NCBI RefSeq assembly: GCF_027580225.2
Contig: NC_073358.2
Coordinates: 11,335,001 to 11,399,000 of the forward strand
DNA from: Misgurnus anguillicaudatus
Taxonomy: Eukaryota; Chordata; Actinopteri; Cypriniformes; Cobitidae
Length of the DNA stretch: 64,000 nt
Direction of reading: 5' to 3'
Both the position numbers and the translations under genes were made by a program. The stretch's first letter is position 1, and the number at the start of each line of letters is the position of its first letter. Below the pieces are notes generated by a model, which saw only the letters and a list, made by a program, of their open reading frames with translations, was not told the DNA's origin and did not search any database. Below are positions 1 through 11,762 of this stretch, in pieces.

Positions 1-945
1 ACAAGCACTGCCATTGGAGGAGGCAGACCCAGCTGTGGCTTTGTTATGTCATGTACGTGCACTTCGTGTGTATGTGGATAGAACTCAAAGCTTTACGACC
101 TCAGAACAGCTCTTTGTCTTTTACGGTGGTCAGCAGAAAGGGAAAGCTGTCACCAAGCAGAGGATGTCCCATTGGATTGTAGATACAATCGCTCTTGCTT
201 ATGAAAAGCAGAGCATTCCTTGCCCCTTTGGGTTGAGAGTACATTCTACTAGAAGTGTTTTATCATCTTGGGCATTGGCTTGTGGTTCCTTGCTAACAGA
301 TATTTGTAGAGCTGCTGGCTGGCCAACACCTAACATATTCACTAGATTTTACAGTGTTCATATGCTGCACAATCACACCAATATGGAAGGCCATTAGTGC
401 AAAAACATTACAAAACTGTTTTTGTACTCCTCCACCACTTGGTTGCTGATGTTGCAGAGCATCGGCTGTCAGCCTCTCAATAGATGTGTCCTTGAGATCC
501 TGGGTGAGGCTAGCGACCGCATTGTGTCCCCTTGAGGGTTCCTATGTGATTATTTTTGTGGAAAGTTTTCTTTTTACCACGTTTCCCTTAGCAGAGTCTG
601 CTTTGCGCCTCTCTAGTATGAGATATAACTGACCTTGAGTCTTTTTTAGCTATCACCCTAGTGGTAGACATCCTAGAGGGTACTCTTTTCGCAGCAATCT
701 TTGTTCCGCCTGATGAGTTCGGTCTGTAGTTCGCCTAGTTCACTATCATGGGTTAAAAGTGACAAGTAGTGACTGGCCTCTGCTCTAACCCCATTTCCAT
801 CTCCCTTAGATAGGAGAGTCGAAAGGTTTATGCAGGCATTGGAAAGGTCAGCTTCAGTGGCGCTTTGGTAGGGATTCCCAATTCGTTGGTCACAACGTGA
901 TGTCGTAGTGACCGACTGAAAGGGTACATCTCGGTTACCTGCTCT
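1..945 (+). mobile_element. 3' end of a DIRS-type tyrosine-recombinase retrotransposon, cut by the window edge
   Basis: Holds the last third of a tyrosine recombinase reading frame followed by about 550 bases of terminal sequence. That tail (cggctgtcagcctctcaa, then attcccaattcgttggtcac near 865-895 and acatctcggttac near 930-944) is found in reverse complement at 4720-5000 in the larger DIRS copy, so both belong to one family. DIRS elements replicate through a circular intermediate and integrate with a tyrosine recombinase instead of a DDE integrase, leaving no target duplication. The 5' part lies outside the window. The right boundary is taken where similarity to the second copy stops. Confidence 0.85.
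2..397 (+). CDS. DIRS tyrosine recombinase, C-terminal catalytic part (partial)
   Basis: The frame is open from base 2 to a TAG at 395-397 and must start upstream. It matches the recombinase of the copy at 5081-6859 almost residue for residue. The HxxR box reads HSTR (codons 242-253) and the box with the nucleophile tyrosine reads TRFYSV, so the catalytic His, Arg and Tyr visible here are all present; the first catalytic Arg lies off the window. In DIRS elements this enzyme joins the circular DNA intermediate to the target. No stop interrupts the visible part, but only about 130 codons can be judged. Confidence 0.8.
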   Translation, partial: QALPLEEADPAVALLCHVRALRVYVDRTQSFTTSEQLFVFYGGQQKGKAVTKQRMSHWIVDTIALAYEKQSIPCPFGLRVHSTRSVLSSWALACGSLLTDICRAAGWPTPNIFTRFYSVHMLHNHTNMEGH

Positions 946-984
946 CAAAATCAACAAAAAATGGGTCACTTAGCACAAAATCAA

Positions 985-1340
985 GATTCTGCCACAGCCA
1001 TCTCAGTTCCCTGACCTAAACCATACAGAAAACAACTGGAGTGAACTGAAGAGTATAGAGCAGCAACATTTGAAGGGTCTGGAGAAATTCTGTATTGAAA
1101 AATAAACTAAGATCACCTGCTGTGAATTATTAAACCTCATCAGACATTATTAAAGAAGACTCTAAGCTGTTATCTTTGCAAATAGAGGTGGCAAAGAAGA
1201 TTAAATAAAGGGGGCCAATAATTGTGTCCAGTGTGTATTAGAGAAAACATTTATTTCATAATGTAATACCCCCACACACACTTTCAATTGTCTAACTTAA
1301 ACAAAACATCACTTTTTGTGATTTTTTTAATACATTGTAG
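985..1340 (+). mobile_element. Tc1/mariner-like transposon, 3' remnant
   Basis: The sequence encodes a Tc1-type transposase C-terminus on + (a proline-Asp-Leu-Asn then an ENxWxELK box, ending at a stop near 1103). It is followed by the untranslated tail usual in fish Tc1 elements (gccaataattgtgtccagtg, then tttatttcataatg). Nothing of the 5' half or the DNA-binding domain is present, so this is a dead fragment lying directly against the DIRS end. Confidence 0.75.
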
Positions 1341-1394
1341 ATCTTCTTTTATAGCTTTTTTGTTATTTACAATAACAACACTTTTGGCCATGAC

Positions 1395-1422
1395 TGTGCG
1401 TGCGTGCGTGCGTGCGTGTGTG
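1395..1422. repeat. (TGCG)n / (TG)n microsatellite
   Basis: Five to six tandem TGCG units grading into TG repeats. Confidence 0.9.
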
Positions 1423-3728
1423 AAGAGTTTGGTTCCAAAACACGATAAACGCCAGTTACTGCCAAATCAGTATTATATCAGGTCAGTATTTAAAAGTAAA
1501 TTCTTAATTTTACGCAAAATCCAATATCTACCATGTTATTCGGTCATCTTTTCTCTCTTTTTTCCCCAAAACGCAATAAATGCCACTCCTCCTTTTCTGC
1601 AAAATGCAATAAATCCGCTCCACAAATTACAACAATAGCGGCACGTTGAGTACACGGAATCCTAGTTTTCCTCATCAAATTTGTATTTCGTGATCAACAA
1701 ACAAACAAAAACAAAATAATACTTTAAGCATTGATAAACATGGGATGGTTTTCTGTGACGGGAAAGAAATGTAAGCCAACAACATCTAATAATTTACGCG
1801 AGAGGCACTGGGAGGCGGTCGCTTTTTCTCACGACAAGTTTCTGTCATGCTAACACATTGACCCCAGGGGATCTTATGAAAAACTTTCCATTATTTTACT
1901 CAAAGTCAAAGTCACAGCTGATCTCTGTGAAAAATGTTAAGCGACGACCTCAAGTAGATATAGTATAACTGCAGCAATCACAGTGTTATTAATATGACAA
2001 AGTAAGTGTTTTCATTAATGCCATTAATGTTTATTTTTTTAATCAGTATACCACTAGTCAAATGAATATAAAATGGCAAAGATGAATGCACATTTATACA
2101 TTGATTGAATAGATTTATAGCATTTTGAAAAAAAACTTGTCATGGATTTATTGCATTTTGTGGGAAAAAAAATCATTTTTTATAATAAATCTTTGAAAAT
2201 CAAGTTATGGATTTGAATTGTTTATGTTTTTATAACCTAAAGATGCTATGTGAAAGTTTGTAACAGAAAATAATGGTTTTCATCTTGTCACTTTCTTGGT
2301 ATAGAAAACAAGTTTTTACCGAAATTTGTCAAAATAGATTTATTGCGTTTTGGAACCAAACCAAACTGAGATCATGACTTTATATATAAATATATTCGAA
2401 TAGAACTGTGCAGTTTGAGTAAATCTGCTGTAGATTACAATATCCATGTCTAATGTATTTAAAATCACATACTTTAAATCAATGAGCTAGTCATGTGACC
2501 TATCTCAATAACCTCTGCATGTTCTTCACACACAACTGCAGCAGAGCTGTCATAGGACAAAGATCTGGTGAGTTTATCAGGAAATATGGTTGTTCTTCGT
2601 GACAAAGGCCACACATGAGGCTAGAGAGTTATGAGGGCTTTCATGAGATGCAGAGAAGAGGGGGTTAGGAAAATTGATGGAGGGACTCTCATTCCATTGT
2701 TTTATTTCAGAGTAATGAAGAGATTGTGTCTGTGAAACCTCAAAACTTGCGGTGCTGCTTATATTCTATGCTATACAAATAATCCAAATTAGTAGGCTTT
2801 ACTAGAAAATTGTGTGGGAACCCGTTGCACTACATCATTTTAGTTTTTGCACAGGCTAAAACTAAACAGGTTAAGTTGTAAGAACCTTTATTGGGTGTAG
2901 CAGACAAATCAAGTTGCCATTAGTAATGTCAAGGTGAAGACTCACAAACCTTTATTAATATTTAATTGTTATCTTTTATCTGTACCAAGAATTTTTCATG
3001 CGATAAAATTACAGAATTGCAATTGTTGTGTTTTATTGTTTTTTATATACAGACTCATTACCAAATCTTATTCTCTATGGTGATTAGGTGTTAATTACAG
3101 GATTGTGGGTGGGGAGGCTAGAGGGCTGCCAACATGAGAAGATGACTTTTATCTGAAGCAAGAGAACATCCAGGCGTTTGGCAGTCATGATCCACTTACC
3201 ATAAATCCCCTCTCCCTTTACAGCCCGATGTATTATCCTTACAGAACTATTAACCCCATCCAGCCTCTTAACAAGAAAACACTGATGTTGTTATAAAGCT
3301 GGACTACATAAGGCTTTTTTACACCTTAGGACTCTAGTTATAGAGTTACAGGTGATCAATCAGCTGTTTAAAAGCTGTCATGAAGTCTTAAAAGCTAGCA
3401 AGAGACGCAAAAGATAATTTCATAGCATAATTGTCTAAGCTTATTTATCAAGATGAATAATGTGTAAAGAGAACTTTTGATTAACAACATGAAAATATAA
3501 CTTATATTATAGTCAATACAGACATGTATCAGTAAATACTGTTCACTCTCAATTTAACTATGCTATATTAAAATTTAACTATATTTTATGCTGTGATTAC
3601 AGTATTGTGTCATTAGCTTAGCAACATGTTAACATAAAATTCTATTTGAATCAAAGTGTGACGCTATCTCATGGAAATTTGTAAGTATTTTACGAGGTAG
3701 CTAATTCATATTAATCCATATGACCATC
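1423..3728. other. Intergenic, AT-rich, no gene seen
   Basis: No exon-like frame or recognised repeat core was found. The block around 3090-3250 (gtgttaattacagg, then GC-richer unique sequence) stands out from the AT-rich surroundings and might be a conserved non-coding element, but nothing here proves it. Confidence 0.5.
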
Positions 3729-4140
3729 AGGGGCGGATCTACGGGTGGGCCTGCCCACCCTGTCAGATCCATGGAAATACCTTATGCTTATTGATAACTT
3801 TTAACATTTCACCAGAGGCGGCCGGTGACTTCTTTTTTGAGGGCGCACGATGCGAAGCTTGTCACAACATGTGTTTAGCCCGTCATGGGTGTGGCTCATC
3901 ATATTTCAAATGTAATCAGTTTAGTGTCTTGCTAGTATTTTGTGAACGTGAGCGTCTCTTTCATCATAAACCCTTTTCAACACGTGTGCAGACACGTATT
4001 TTGACAAGACGCATGATGCACATAGTTCACATGACGCAGCGAACATATCGGGCCAACCATTATACACGTTTTGCCTTCACCACTGACTACCATATTTGTG
4101 TGTTTTTGTATGATATGCTTTCGCTCCTGTGAAGTTGGGG
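3729..4140. mobile_element. hAT-like non-autonomous repeat fragments
   Basis: Two pieces typical of dispersed fish repeats: ggggcggatctacgggtggg at about 3730-3750 and cagaggcggccggtgact at about 3814-3831, the latter like a hAT terminal repeat. No matching right end was found, so boundaries are approximate and the family is a guess. Confidence 0.35.
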
Positions 4141-4397
4141 TTTGGGGGTAGGGTTTCATTATTGTTTTTTAGGATAATCGTTCATCTTTGCACAAATTCG
4201 TACGAATTAACCAACTCATAAAATACGTACAAATTCTTGTAAGATCAGGCTTTGAGATTTCTTTTTCGTTTGAACACTAAAGGAGCTAATAAAACAAAAA
4301 TCTTTTGAGGGGACTAATTTACTGCTGTGTTTTACTTTATGTAACTTTTTTATTATAATAAAAGTCCATCAGTATTGTTTTTTTGACCCCATCTTTG

Positions 4398-4737
4398 AAA
4401 TCGTCTCGGTTACGGATGTAACCCTCGTTCCCTGAAGGAGGGAATGAAGATGTCACGTCGTGACCGACGAATTGGGAACTCGCTTAGAGGGACCAATCTG
4501 CTTCGATAACTACTAAAACGCCAATGAACTTGGCATTGAGGTATTTGCATAATGCTGGCGCCGCCCCGCCAGGTGCGTATATATGCAGCAGGTGCAAATA
4601 TGGAAATTAGCTTCTTTTCGCTGAGAAAGCTGGGAGAATGTGACCGGCCGACAGTAGGGAGCAGCACCTGTGGCGACGGGATATGACGTCTCCGTTCCCT
4701 CCTTCAGTGAACGAGGGTTACATCGGTAACCGAGACG
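4398..4737. repeat. Inverted repeat at the DIRS 3' terminus
   Basis: About 50 bases at 4398-4452 (ggttacggatgtaaccctcg, then ttccctgaaggagggaa) recur as an inverted copy at 4684-4737, so this 340-bp block could fold back on itself. The repeats surround one copy of the element's terminal repeat. DIRS elements carry split inverted repeats plus an internal complementary region used in circle formation; this arrangement fits that, but the exact role is inferred. Confidence 0.7.
4460..4611 (+). repeat. DIRS inverted terminal repeat, left copy
   Basis: The run from tgaccgacgaattgggaact to gcaaatatggaaattagc matches the reverse complement of 9471-9631 with few differences. It includes a TATA-like gcgtatatatgcag that may be the element's promoter in the opposite copy. 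Confidence 0.85.
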
Positions 4738-5080
4738 TTCCCTTTCAGTCGGTCACTACGACGCCACGTCGTGACCGACGAATTGGGAATCCCTACCAAA
4801 ACGCCACTAGGAGCTGACCTCTTCCAGTGTCTGCAAAAAGCCCTCCGATTTCACTTTAGGAGATGGAGAAATAGGATTAAGGCAGAAGGCCGGGCACTAG
4901 ATGTTCCTTTAACCCCACAGAAGCAATGTGGAGCCCGAGCCAGACAGGTAGGTTTGCGAGGATACAGCTAGTGAGAGGCTGACAGCCAATGCTCCGCAAC
5001 ATAGGCTGCCAAGGCAGCGGAGGAAGAACAATTCAAACCATTACGCATTTTTGTTCTGATGGCCTTCCATACTGACACTG

Positions 5081-6859
5081 CTATGGAGCATCAGTCGGAG
5101 GCTGCAAGCCGACTTGTGAGTCTGCTCTCCATGCTCCCCCTGGTGAGGAAAGAACACGAGAGGATACAGGCTCGATACGAACACTGTAAAATCTAATGAA
5201 CGTATTAGGTGTCACCCAACCAGCAGCTCTGCAGATGTCTGTTAGCGAGGAACCACGAGCGAGAGCCCAAGATGAGGCAACACACTGTGTGGAGTGCGCT
5301 CTCAAATTAAATGGGCAAGGAATACCCTGCAGATTATAAGCCAGGGCGATCGTATTAACTATCCAATGAGACATCCTCTGCTTAGTGACAGCTGTCCCTT
5401 TCTGCTGATCACCATAACAGACAAAGAGCTGGTTTGAGGTCCTGAGGCTTTGCGTGCAATCCACATAGAGTCGCAGTGCGCATACGGGGCACAACAAAGC
5501 CATGATTGGGTCTGCCTCTTCCGGGGGCAGCGCTTGCAAGCTCACCACCTGATCTCTGAAGGGAGTGGTGGGAACTTTGGGCAGGTAGCCTGGTCTGGGT
5601 CTGAGTGTTAAGCTCGAGACAACAGGACCAAACTGAAGGCACGAATCGTCAACGGAGAATGCATGTAGGTCCCCTACTCTCTTCACGGAGGCCAATGCTA
5701 GCAGGATCAGAGTTTTCATTGATAAAAACTTAAGACTCACAGACTGCAACGGCTCGAACGGGGGTCCCTGCAGGGCTTTCAGCACCATGGACAGGTTCCA
5801 GGGAGGAATAGAGGGAGGGCGCGAAGGGTTCAGCCTTCGAGCACCTCTTAAAAACCTAATAACTAAGTCGTGCTGGCCGACTGATCTGCCGTTGATAAGC
5901 GAGTGATGAGCAGATATAGCGGCGATATCAACTTTAATGGTGGAGGGTGACAGCCTACGCTCCAAACGGTGTTGAAGATATGAAAGCACAATATTAATGG
6001 GGCATTCTCGGGGGTCCTTGCATTGCGAAGAGCACCAGGTGACGAATAGGTTCCATTTAAGCGCGTAAGCCCGTCTTGTGGACGGCGCTCGAGCCGCAGC
6101 AATGATGTTAGATTCCGCTTGCAATAAATCACCTAAACCTTCCGCACGCTCAACAACCATACATGGAGATCCCACAGGTCGGGGCGCGGGTGCCATAATG
6201 TACCCTCTCCTTGAGAAAGAAGGTCCTTCCTCAGTGGAATCCGCCAGGGAGGGGCTGTCGAGAGGAGAATTAACTCTGGAAACCAATTCCTGGTCGTCCA
6301 GTAAGGTGCGACCAGTAAAAGGCTCTCCTCGTCCTGCCTGACCTTGCCAAGTGTCTGTGCGATTAAGCTCACTGGAGGGAATGCGTATTTGTGCATCCCC
6401 CGCGGCCAGCTGTGTGCCAACGCATCCATGCCGAGGCTGCCCTCGGTTAGTGAATAAAATAGGCGACAGTGGGAATCGTCCGGCGACGCAAACAGATCTA
6501 TCTGCGCACGACCAAACTTCTTCCAAATTAGCTGAACCGTCTCGGGGTGGAGTCGCCATTCGCCGGGGCACGCAGCTCGGGAAAGCATGTCTGCCGCTGT
6601 ATTGAGCGAACCCGGGATGTAAATGGCACGAAGGGACCTCAGATGCTTCTGACTCCAAAGGAGGAGATGACGAGCGAGATGCGATAGGTGACGAGAGCGC
6701 AAACCGCCTTGACGGTTGATATATGCACCGGTCGGAGTGTTGTCGGTGCGTACTAGTACATCCTTCCCTCGCAGCTCCGTAGCGAAGCGTACAAGTCCCT
6801 GATATACAGCCCACAACTCGCGGCAATTGATATGCCAGTGCAGCTGGGGTGCTGTCCAC
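5081..6859 (-). pseudogene. DIRS tyrosine recombinase, catalytic Arg replaced
   Basis: An open frame of 592 codons; the first ~240 codons overlap the RNase H frame of the neighbouring ORF and are probably mostly a shadow, so the true protein is shorter. The core spans roughly residues 265-570: a SAM-like N-terminal domain (STRRAYALKW), the first catalytic Arg in SVKRVGD, His522 and Tyr558 (RFYSV). The HxxR box reads H-S-T-Q: codon 525 (5285-5287) is CAG, a Gln where the family and the copy at 2-397 have Arg. That residue contacts the scissile phosphate in tyrosine recombinases, so the enzyme is predicted inactive although the frame is open. The change fits CpG decay of a CGG codon (inference). 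Confidence 0.85.
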
Positions 6860-7899
6860 ACCCCTGAAGCTGCAAGCCCGTCATACGTGGCTCCCCAGCC
6901 CTTGTGGGACGCATCTGTGTGGAAAACAGCATGTCGAGAGACCTGTCTCATAGACACACCGGCCCTGAGAAACGCGGGGTCTGACCACGGGGGCAATGTT
7001 AGGCGACACGCAGGTGTAATGGTTACACGATGGATGCCGGCGCGCCACAGTCTCCTCGGGACTCGACTGTGAATCCAACGCTGAAGCGGTCTCATATGGA
7101 GCAGCCCGAGCGGTGTTACAGCCGCGGCTGCTGCCATATGTCCCAGGAGCTTCTGAAATTGTTTCAGAGGGACCGCATTCTTCCCTTGAAATGAACCGAG
7201 GCAAGTCAGAATTGACTGGACGAGCTCTTCTGTTAAAAGCGCAGATCGAGTCCCGTTCCATTCCAAGAATGGAACTCCATTAAACTCGATCGAGTCCAGT
7301 TCCATCCCGAGAAAAAAGATCCTCTGTGTGGGGCAGAGTTTGCTCTTTTCACAGTTGTCCCGAAGACCCAAACGAGCAAGATGCCGAAGCATTAAGTCTC
7401 TGTGTTCGCAAAGCGTCCGCCAAGAATGCGCTATTATAAGCCAATCATCGAGGTAAGCCAATATGCGAACACTGCTCTCTCTCTCAGGGGCTTTAACGCC
7501 GCTTCCACTACTTTCGTGAACACACGGGGAGAGAGAGACAGCCCGAATGGTAAAACTGTACTGATATGCCCGCCCCTTGAACGCAAAGCGGAGAAACGGC
7601 CTGTGACGAGGGAGAATGGACACATGAAAGTACGCGTCTTTCAGGTCTACTGCTGCAAACCAATCTTGGTGGCGAATTGAATTGAATATTTGCTTTGGTG
7701 TTAACATCCTGAAAGATCTCTTCTGAAGAGATTTGTTCAGTACGCGCAAATCCAAGATCGGTCGTAACCCACCACCTTTTTTGGGTACTATGAAATACGA
7801 GCTGTAAAAGCCTGACCTCATCTCGGTTGGAGGGACCGGCTCGATCGCGTCTCTCCTTCGCCAGCAGGACTTCGACTTCTGCACGCAGTTCATGTGCAT
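6133..7899 (-). pseudogene. DIRS reverse transcriptase / RNase H, frameshifted
   Basis: Read on -, the ORF opens with the RT fingers (FIVPKKGGGLRPILDL), continues through AAVDLKDAYFHV, has the YLDDWLI catalytic box near 7455, then RNase H (FHTDASHKGWGA, INCRELWAV, VRTDNT) ending at 6133. Between about 7560 and 7460 the ORF leaves the correct frame: the conserved LPFGLSLSPRVF segment is encoded in another frame (seen at 7434-7625) and the ORF re-enters the right frame just before YLDD, so two opposite indels keep it open. A third frameshift near 7860 separates it from the pol N-terminus, which is readable in another - frame at about 8110-7865. This is an old, non-functional pol. Confidence 0.88.
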
Positions 7900-8613
7900 C
7901 GGACGCTTTCACCGTGGTGAAACGAATGCCAGAGAATTTGGGTGTGTGCCGGTTGAATTGTATTTCGTAGCCGAGGCGGACCGTGCGTAAAACCCAACGA
8001 GACGGGCTGGGAAGCTGAAGCCAAGCCCCCAGGGACCGCACGAGGGGAATTAACGGCACTACCGGTGTACCCGCGGTGGGGCAGCAAAGCGAGACAGGTA
8101 GGACTGCCGGTGCGTGTGCTGTGACAGCACGAACATCTACAGTATGTGTGTGTGTGACACTGACCTGAGCCCGCTGAGGGTGATGGTCGTCTGGTCTCCT
8201 CTGCAGAGAGCGCAGACTCCGGTGAGGGTGCTGATCGTCCAATCTCCTCAGCGGAGAGCTCAGACTCCTCAAGACACCCACTGGCGATAGAGGAGAGGGA
8301 GGATGAGCATGTGAATGCCCGCTCACGTCTCTCTCGATCCTCTGGAGACCTGGAGAAGGAATAGGAATGCACTCTTTTTGTGGTTTGTGGGTGCTGGCTG
8401 AGAAGTCAGCGGAACAGAAACAAAACGAAACCAAAGATTCTCCACCCGGCCCTCCTCCGGGGGGAGGGAGTGGTGCCTTCACTGTCTCCCGAAGAGTGAT
8501 CCCATCCAAATCCAGGTAGCCCGTCTCAGGGCCGCTTCGATTTCCGTTTGACACGGGAAGCGGGCGGGGCGGGCTGTCGATGGCTGTTGCCCCTCCATGG
8601 CCTGGATGATGTC

Positions 8614-9183
8614 CTAGTGGGGGGAGAGGGCGGAGGCAGCCACCGCTAGGCGCCCTCGGTGAGGAGCAGACAGGGCAGCCGGCGCTGGAGGGCGAGATGC
8701 AGGTCGCTTGCGCCGGGGCATGATCTGAGCGATCGCTTCTGTCTGCTTCTGGGCGGCGGAGAACTGCTGGGCGAAAGACTCCACCGACTCGCCGAAGACA
8801 CTGGAGCGTCTAAGAACTTGTTCTTCTCCGCATCCGACATGTCTGCTAGACACAGCCATAGGTGGCGTTCTTGGACCACCAGCGTGGACATGGCACGACC
8901 AATTGCCTGTGCTGCCACCTTCGTAGCGCGGGGAGCCAGATCAGAGCCTCACTGCCGCACCGTGACAACGCTTGACACTCGCAGGACGCGGGTTGCGTTT
9001 TTCCCGGAGGAAAGACAACCGTCTCTGCAAATCCAAAAGGGACATGCTCTCACAGTGAGAACACTCACCCTCAGCAAACGCTGCTTCCGTGTGCTCGATG
9101 CCCAAGCACGAAAGACAACGCTTGTGACCGTCCTTCGGACCCATGTACTTTCCGCACCCAAGATCGCATGGACGAAAAGCCAT
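8614..9183 (-). pseudogene. DIRS gag-like protein, frameshifted
   Basis: The likely start is the ATG at 9183-9181, giving MAFRPCDLGCGKYM followed by cysteines and histidines spaced as in the N-terminal zinc motif of DIRS gag (CLSCLGIEH, CSHCES). The frame stops at 8941. Conserved gag sequence resumes in another frame (AIGRAMSTLVVQERHLWLCL, 8918 onward) and again near 8820 (SFAQQFSAAQKQTEAI). At least two frameshifts are therefore present. About 8180-8270 is a short imperfect tandem duplication of a roughly 57-base unit in the gag-pol junction. Confidence 0.75.
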
Positions 9184-9470
9184 CCTGAAAAGGACGCTGA
9201 TCTCCAGATATACGAGAGAGCGGCTGCCTTTAACAAAGCACAAAGCTCTCCTTATCACTCTTTTAGGGAAATTCACTCAGATGCTCAGTTGATGATGCGC
9301 ACAGGGAAAGGCAACGCACACACTAAGCTCAAAACAAAAAAGATGCAGAGTCGTGGAATACTGCGAGGCGTCCGCTGTGGTACTGCTAGTCCAACCAACT
9401 TCAGCAATCGATCCCAAACAGAGCAGAGTAGCTTCTCAGTAGCAGATACTGCCGGCTTTCGAAGTGAAAA

Positions 9471-9631
9471 AGCTAATTTCCATATTTGCACCTGCTGCTT
9501 ATATACGCACCTGGCGGGGCGGCGCCAGCATTATGCAAATATCTCAATGCCAAGTTCATTGGCGTTTAAGTAGTTATCGAAGCAGATTGGTCCCTCTAAG
9601 CGAGTTCCCAATTCCCAATTCGTTGGTCACT
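9471..9631 (-). repeat. DIRS inverted terminal repeat, right copy
   Basis: Partner of 4460-4611. It lies upstream of the gag start when read on -, with a TATA-like cttatatacgc at about 9499-9509, so it probably holds the element's promoter. Confidence 0.85.
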
Positions 9632-9664
9632 ACGACGTCACAGGGAACCAGGGAACCAGGCTAG

Positions 9665-11760
9665 TCTCATAATCTAATTATAAAGTTAAGAGCATCACAG
9701 TTTGATTTCACTCATTGATTTCTATTTAATTTCAATCTTTGGCATGGCCTTACACAGTCAATATTAAAGATATCAAAATTATATTTTCACATAATATTCT
9801 CTATGTTGGATGATTTATGCAAAAAACTTATGCAGCAGGCAGGATCACATTTGATCACCTAATAATAAATGGCAATATGTTTGTATGTTATGTATTTTCT
9901 AATGTAGGCCAATGTGTTAGGGCCACAGGGGCAGAGAGTGCATCTGACCTGTCTCTCCATTAGGAAGCTTATAGGAATAGTTGTAATTGAGTTAAGAGTC
10001 TCTCTGAGCTCTGCTTAGTATAAGTACAATCATCCATGTGTAATTGCCATAATTGTGGTAACTTTGTGGCTGAGTGGGATCATCGTGTCAGTGAGAAAGT
10101 CTATACTAGAGAGCCCTTTTCTGTTAATTACACTGAATTGATTTCAGTGCTGACAAGAGTGATGTTGATATACTAGGCATCCACTTCACAGACACATTTA
10201 CTATAGCTTTACATGCCAGATCAGGCCAATTACAATTCATGGGACCTGAAGCATAGTTGTAAGGATGGGTCACAGCCTCCATACACCCAGCACTGGAAAA
10301 TACATGTTTGGTGAGACTCCATTGTCATAGTCCCTAGGACAATGTTCCTGTTACTTTTTTGGTGACAGATAGCACAGGTCACTTAAACATGTGAAACAAA
10401 AAAAATAGTTTTGGTGACATAATAGGAGTATTATACATATACTGTATGTACTCATTTTCTCATGAAGTTCTTGAAAAAACTTGTTCATTTTTTTCTTAGG
10501 TAAATTGTCCGTGATTTGGATGTGACAGAGGTACTATTTTTAGTTTTCATGTCTGAAATAGCTTATGCCACTTGCATTACCAAGTTCCATTAATTAGACT
10601 TAAACAATCCCACTGTGCAAAGTGACATCGAAAGAACGTCTTTTGCACGTCTTTTTTGCACGTCCAATTTTGGTCTCCTGAAGGTGCAGATTGTGAAGCC
10701 AGATGCCAGTATTTTTTCCAACGTCTACCAAACGTCCACTATTGACGTTCACTGGACCTCTGCATAAAGGCTAATTGTAGTCCAAACGTGGTAATTGTTG
10801 ATGTCTTTTCTACATTAGATTTAAATTTTAGACATTTTTATCCTGCTGCGATCTGTGCATAACTGTAGTCCCATTTCAGAAGGTTGCATACTGTTCAAGT
10901 TCATTTTCCTATAGCTTCCTTTGTCACAGCAGCAGATGGAATGCTTCATTTTGTAACCCACAGTTCTCTATTTGCCTTTTACATGTAACACAATCGGAGA
11001 TGATGTAGACACAAACCGCGGTCCAGAGACACTTAAAATGAACCAGAAATTAGAGGAAAAACAGGAAAATGTAAAAATAAATAACAAATAATGTTTAACC
11101 ACAAATAACCTGTATTCATACAGAGTCCAATGGAAGAGAGTGCGTCATACGAAAGAATATAAATCAAGGTGCTATATGGTTTAGGGTTAATCTTAGTCCA
11201 TTTAACAAAACTTAGAAAGACATGGCACTCTTTTAAATTAAAAAGCCTTTATTTTAGATGGCTACATACAAACGGTAACAAACTCTCCAATGCGATTCAG
11301 CCCAAAAAACTGTTGTACTGACGTCATTAAAGCAGGAAGTAGAGGGCTGTAGTCCAAACCGGCCATTCGCTGTAGGCTTTGAAAGGCGAATTCTGTTTAA
11401 AAAAAAAATATCACCTGGCAGTGAACTTTGAGCTTTATCATTTTACAGGTATTATTTATGCTATTATAACAACATTACACACTAACTAGGGTTTAAAAAA
11501 TGGGATCAGAAAGAATGTGACCTTCAGGATGGACCTTCAGTCAAGATGTAATGTTGTAGTTTCCAATGATTTTTAATGAATTTAATGTACGCTTGTAATG
11601 TAATTTTATCTGTACTTGAGGCTTGTGTAATTTTGTCTAGAAAAAAAAAACAAAAGTGAGATGTGAGATAAAATGAGCAAATACTGATATATAAAGAGTT
11701 CAATCTCACCCTTGAAACTTAATTCATGCAAATAAAGATTAAATTTATAATGCAATATCG
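9665..11760. other. Intergenic, no gene; possible enhancer block at 9900-10280
   Basis: No exon or clear transposon was found, except a repeat-like patch at about 10630-10760 with recurring AACGTC/ACGTCC motifs. The 9900-10280 block is unique, less AT-rich than its flanks and dense in homeodomain-type cores (ctgttaattacactg, gtgtaattgccataattg, ccaattacaattc). That is the look of a vertebrate conserved non-coding element, but conservation cannot be tested here. Confidence 0.35.
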
Positions 11761-11762
11761 TA

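Larger units (their letters stand above)
4398..9655 (-). mobile_element. DIRS-type retrotransposon, near full length, inactivated
   Basis: About 5.2 kb with the DIRS gene order read on -: gag-like zinc-finger protein (from 9183), reverse transcriptase/RNase H (about 8100-6133), then a tyrosine recombinase whose frame overlaps RNase H (6859-5081). Inverted terminal repeats of about 155 bp lie at 4460-4611 and 9471-9631. There is no DDE integrase and no long terminal repeat, as expected for DIRS. Several frameshifts in gag and pol and a lost catalytic arginine in the recombinase show that it is dead. Orientation is opposite to the DIRS piece at 1-945. Confidence 0.9.

Noticed and set aside
1288..1638. 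A 116-codon frame
   Set aside because: Spans a Tc1 tail, a microsatellite and AT-rich DNA; no protein character.
8659..9573. Long + strand frame of 304 codons
   Set aside because: Antisense to the DIRS gag region; gag motifs are on -.
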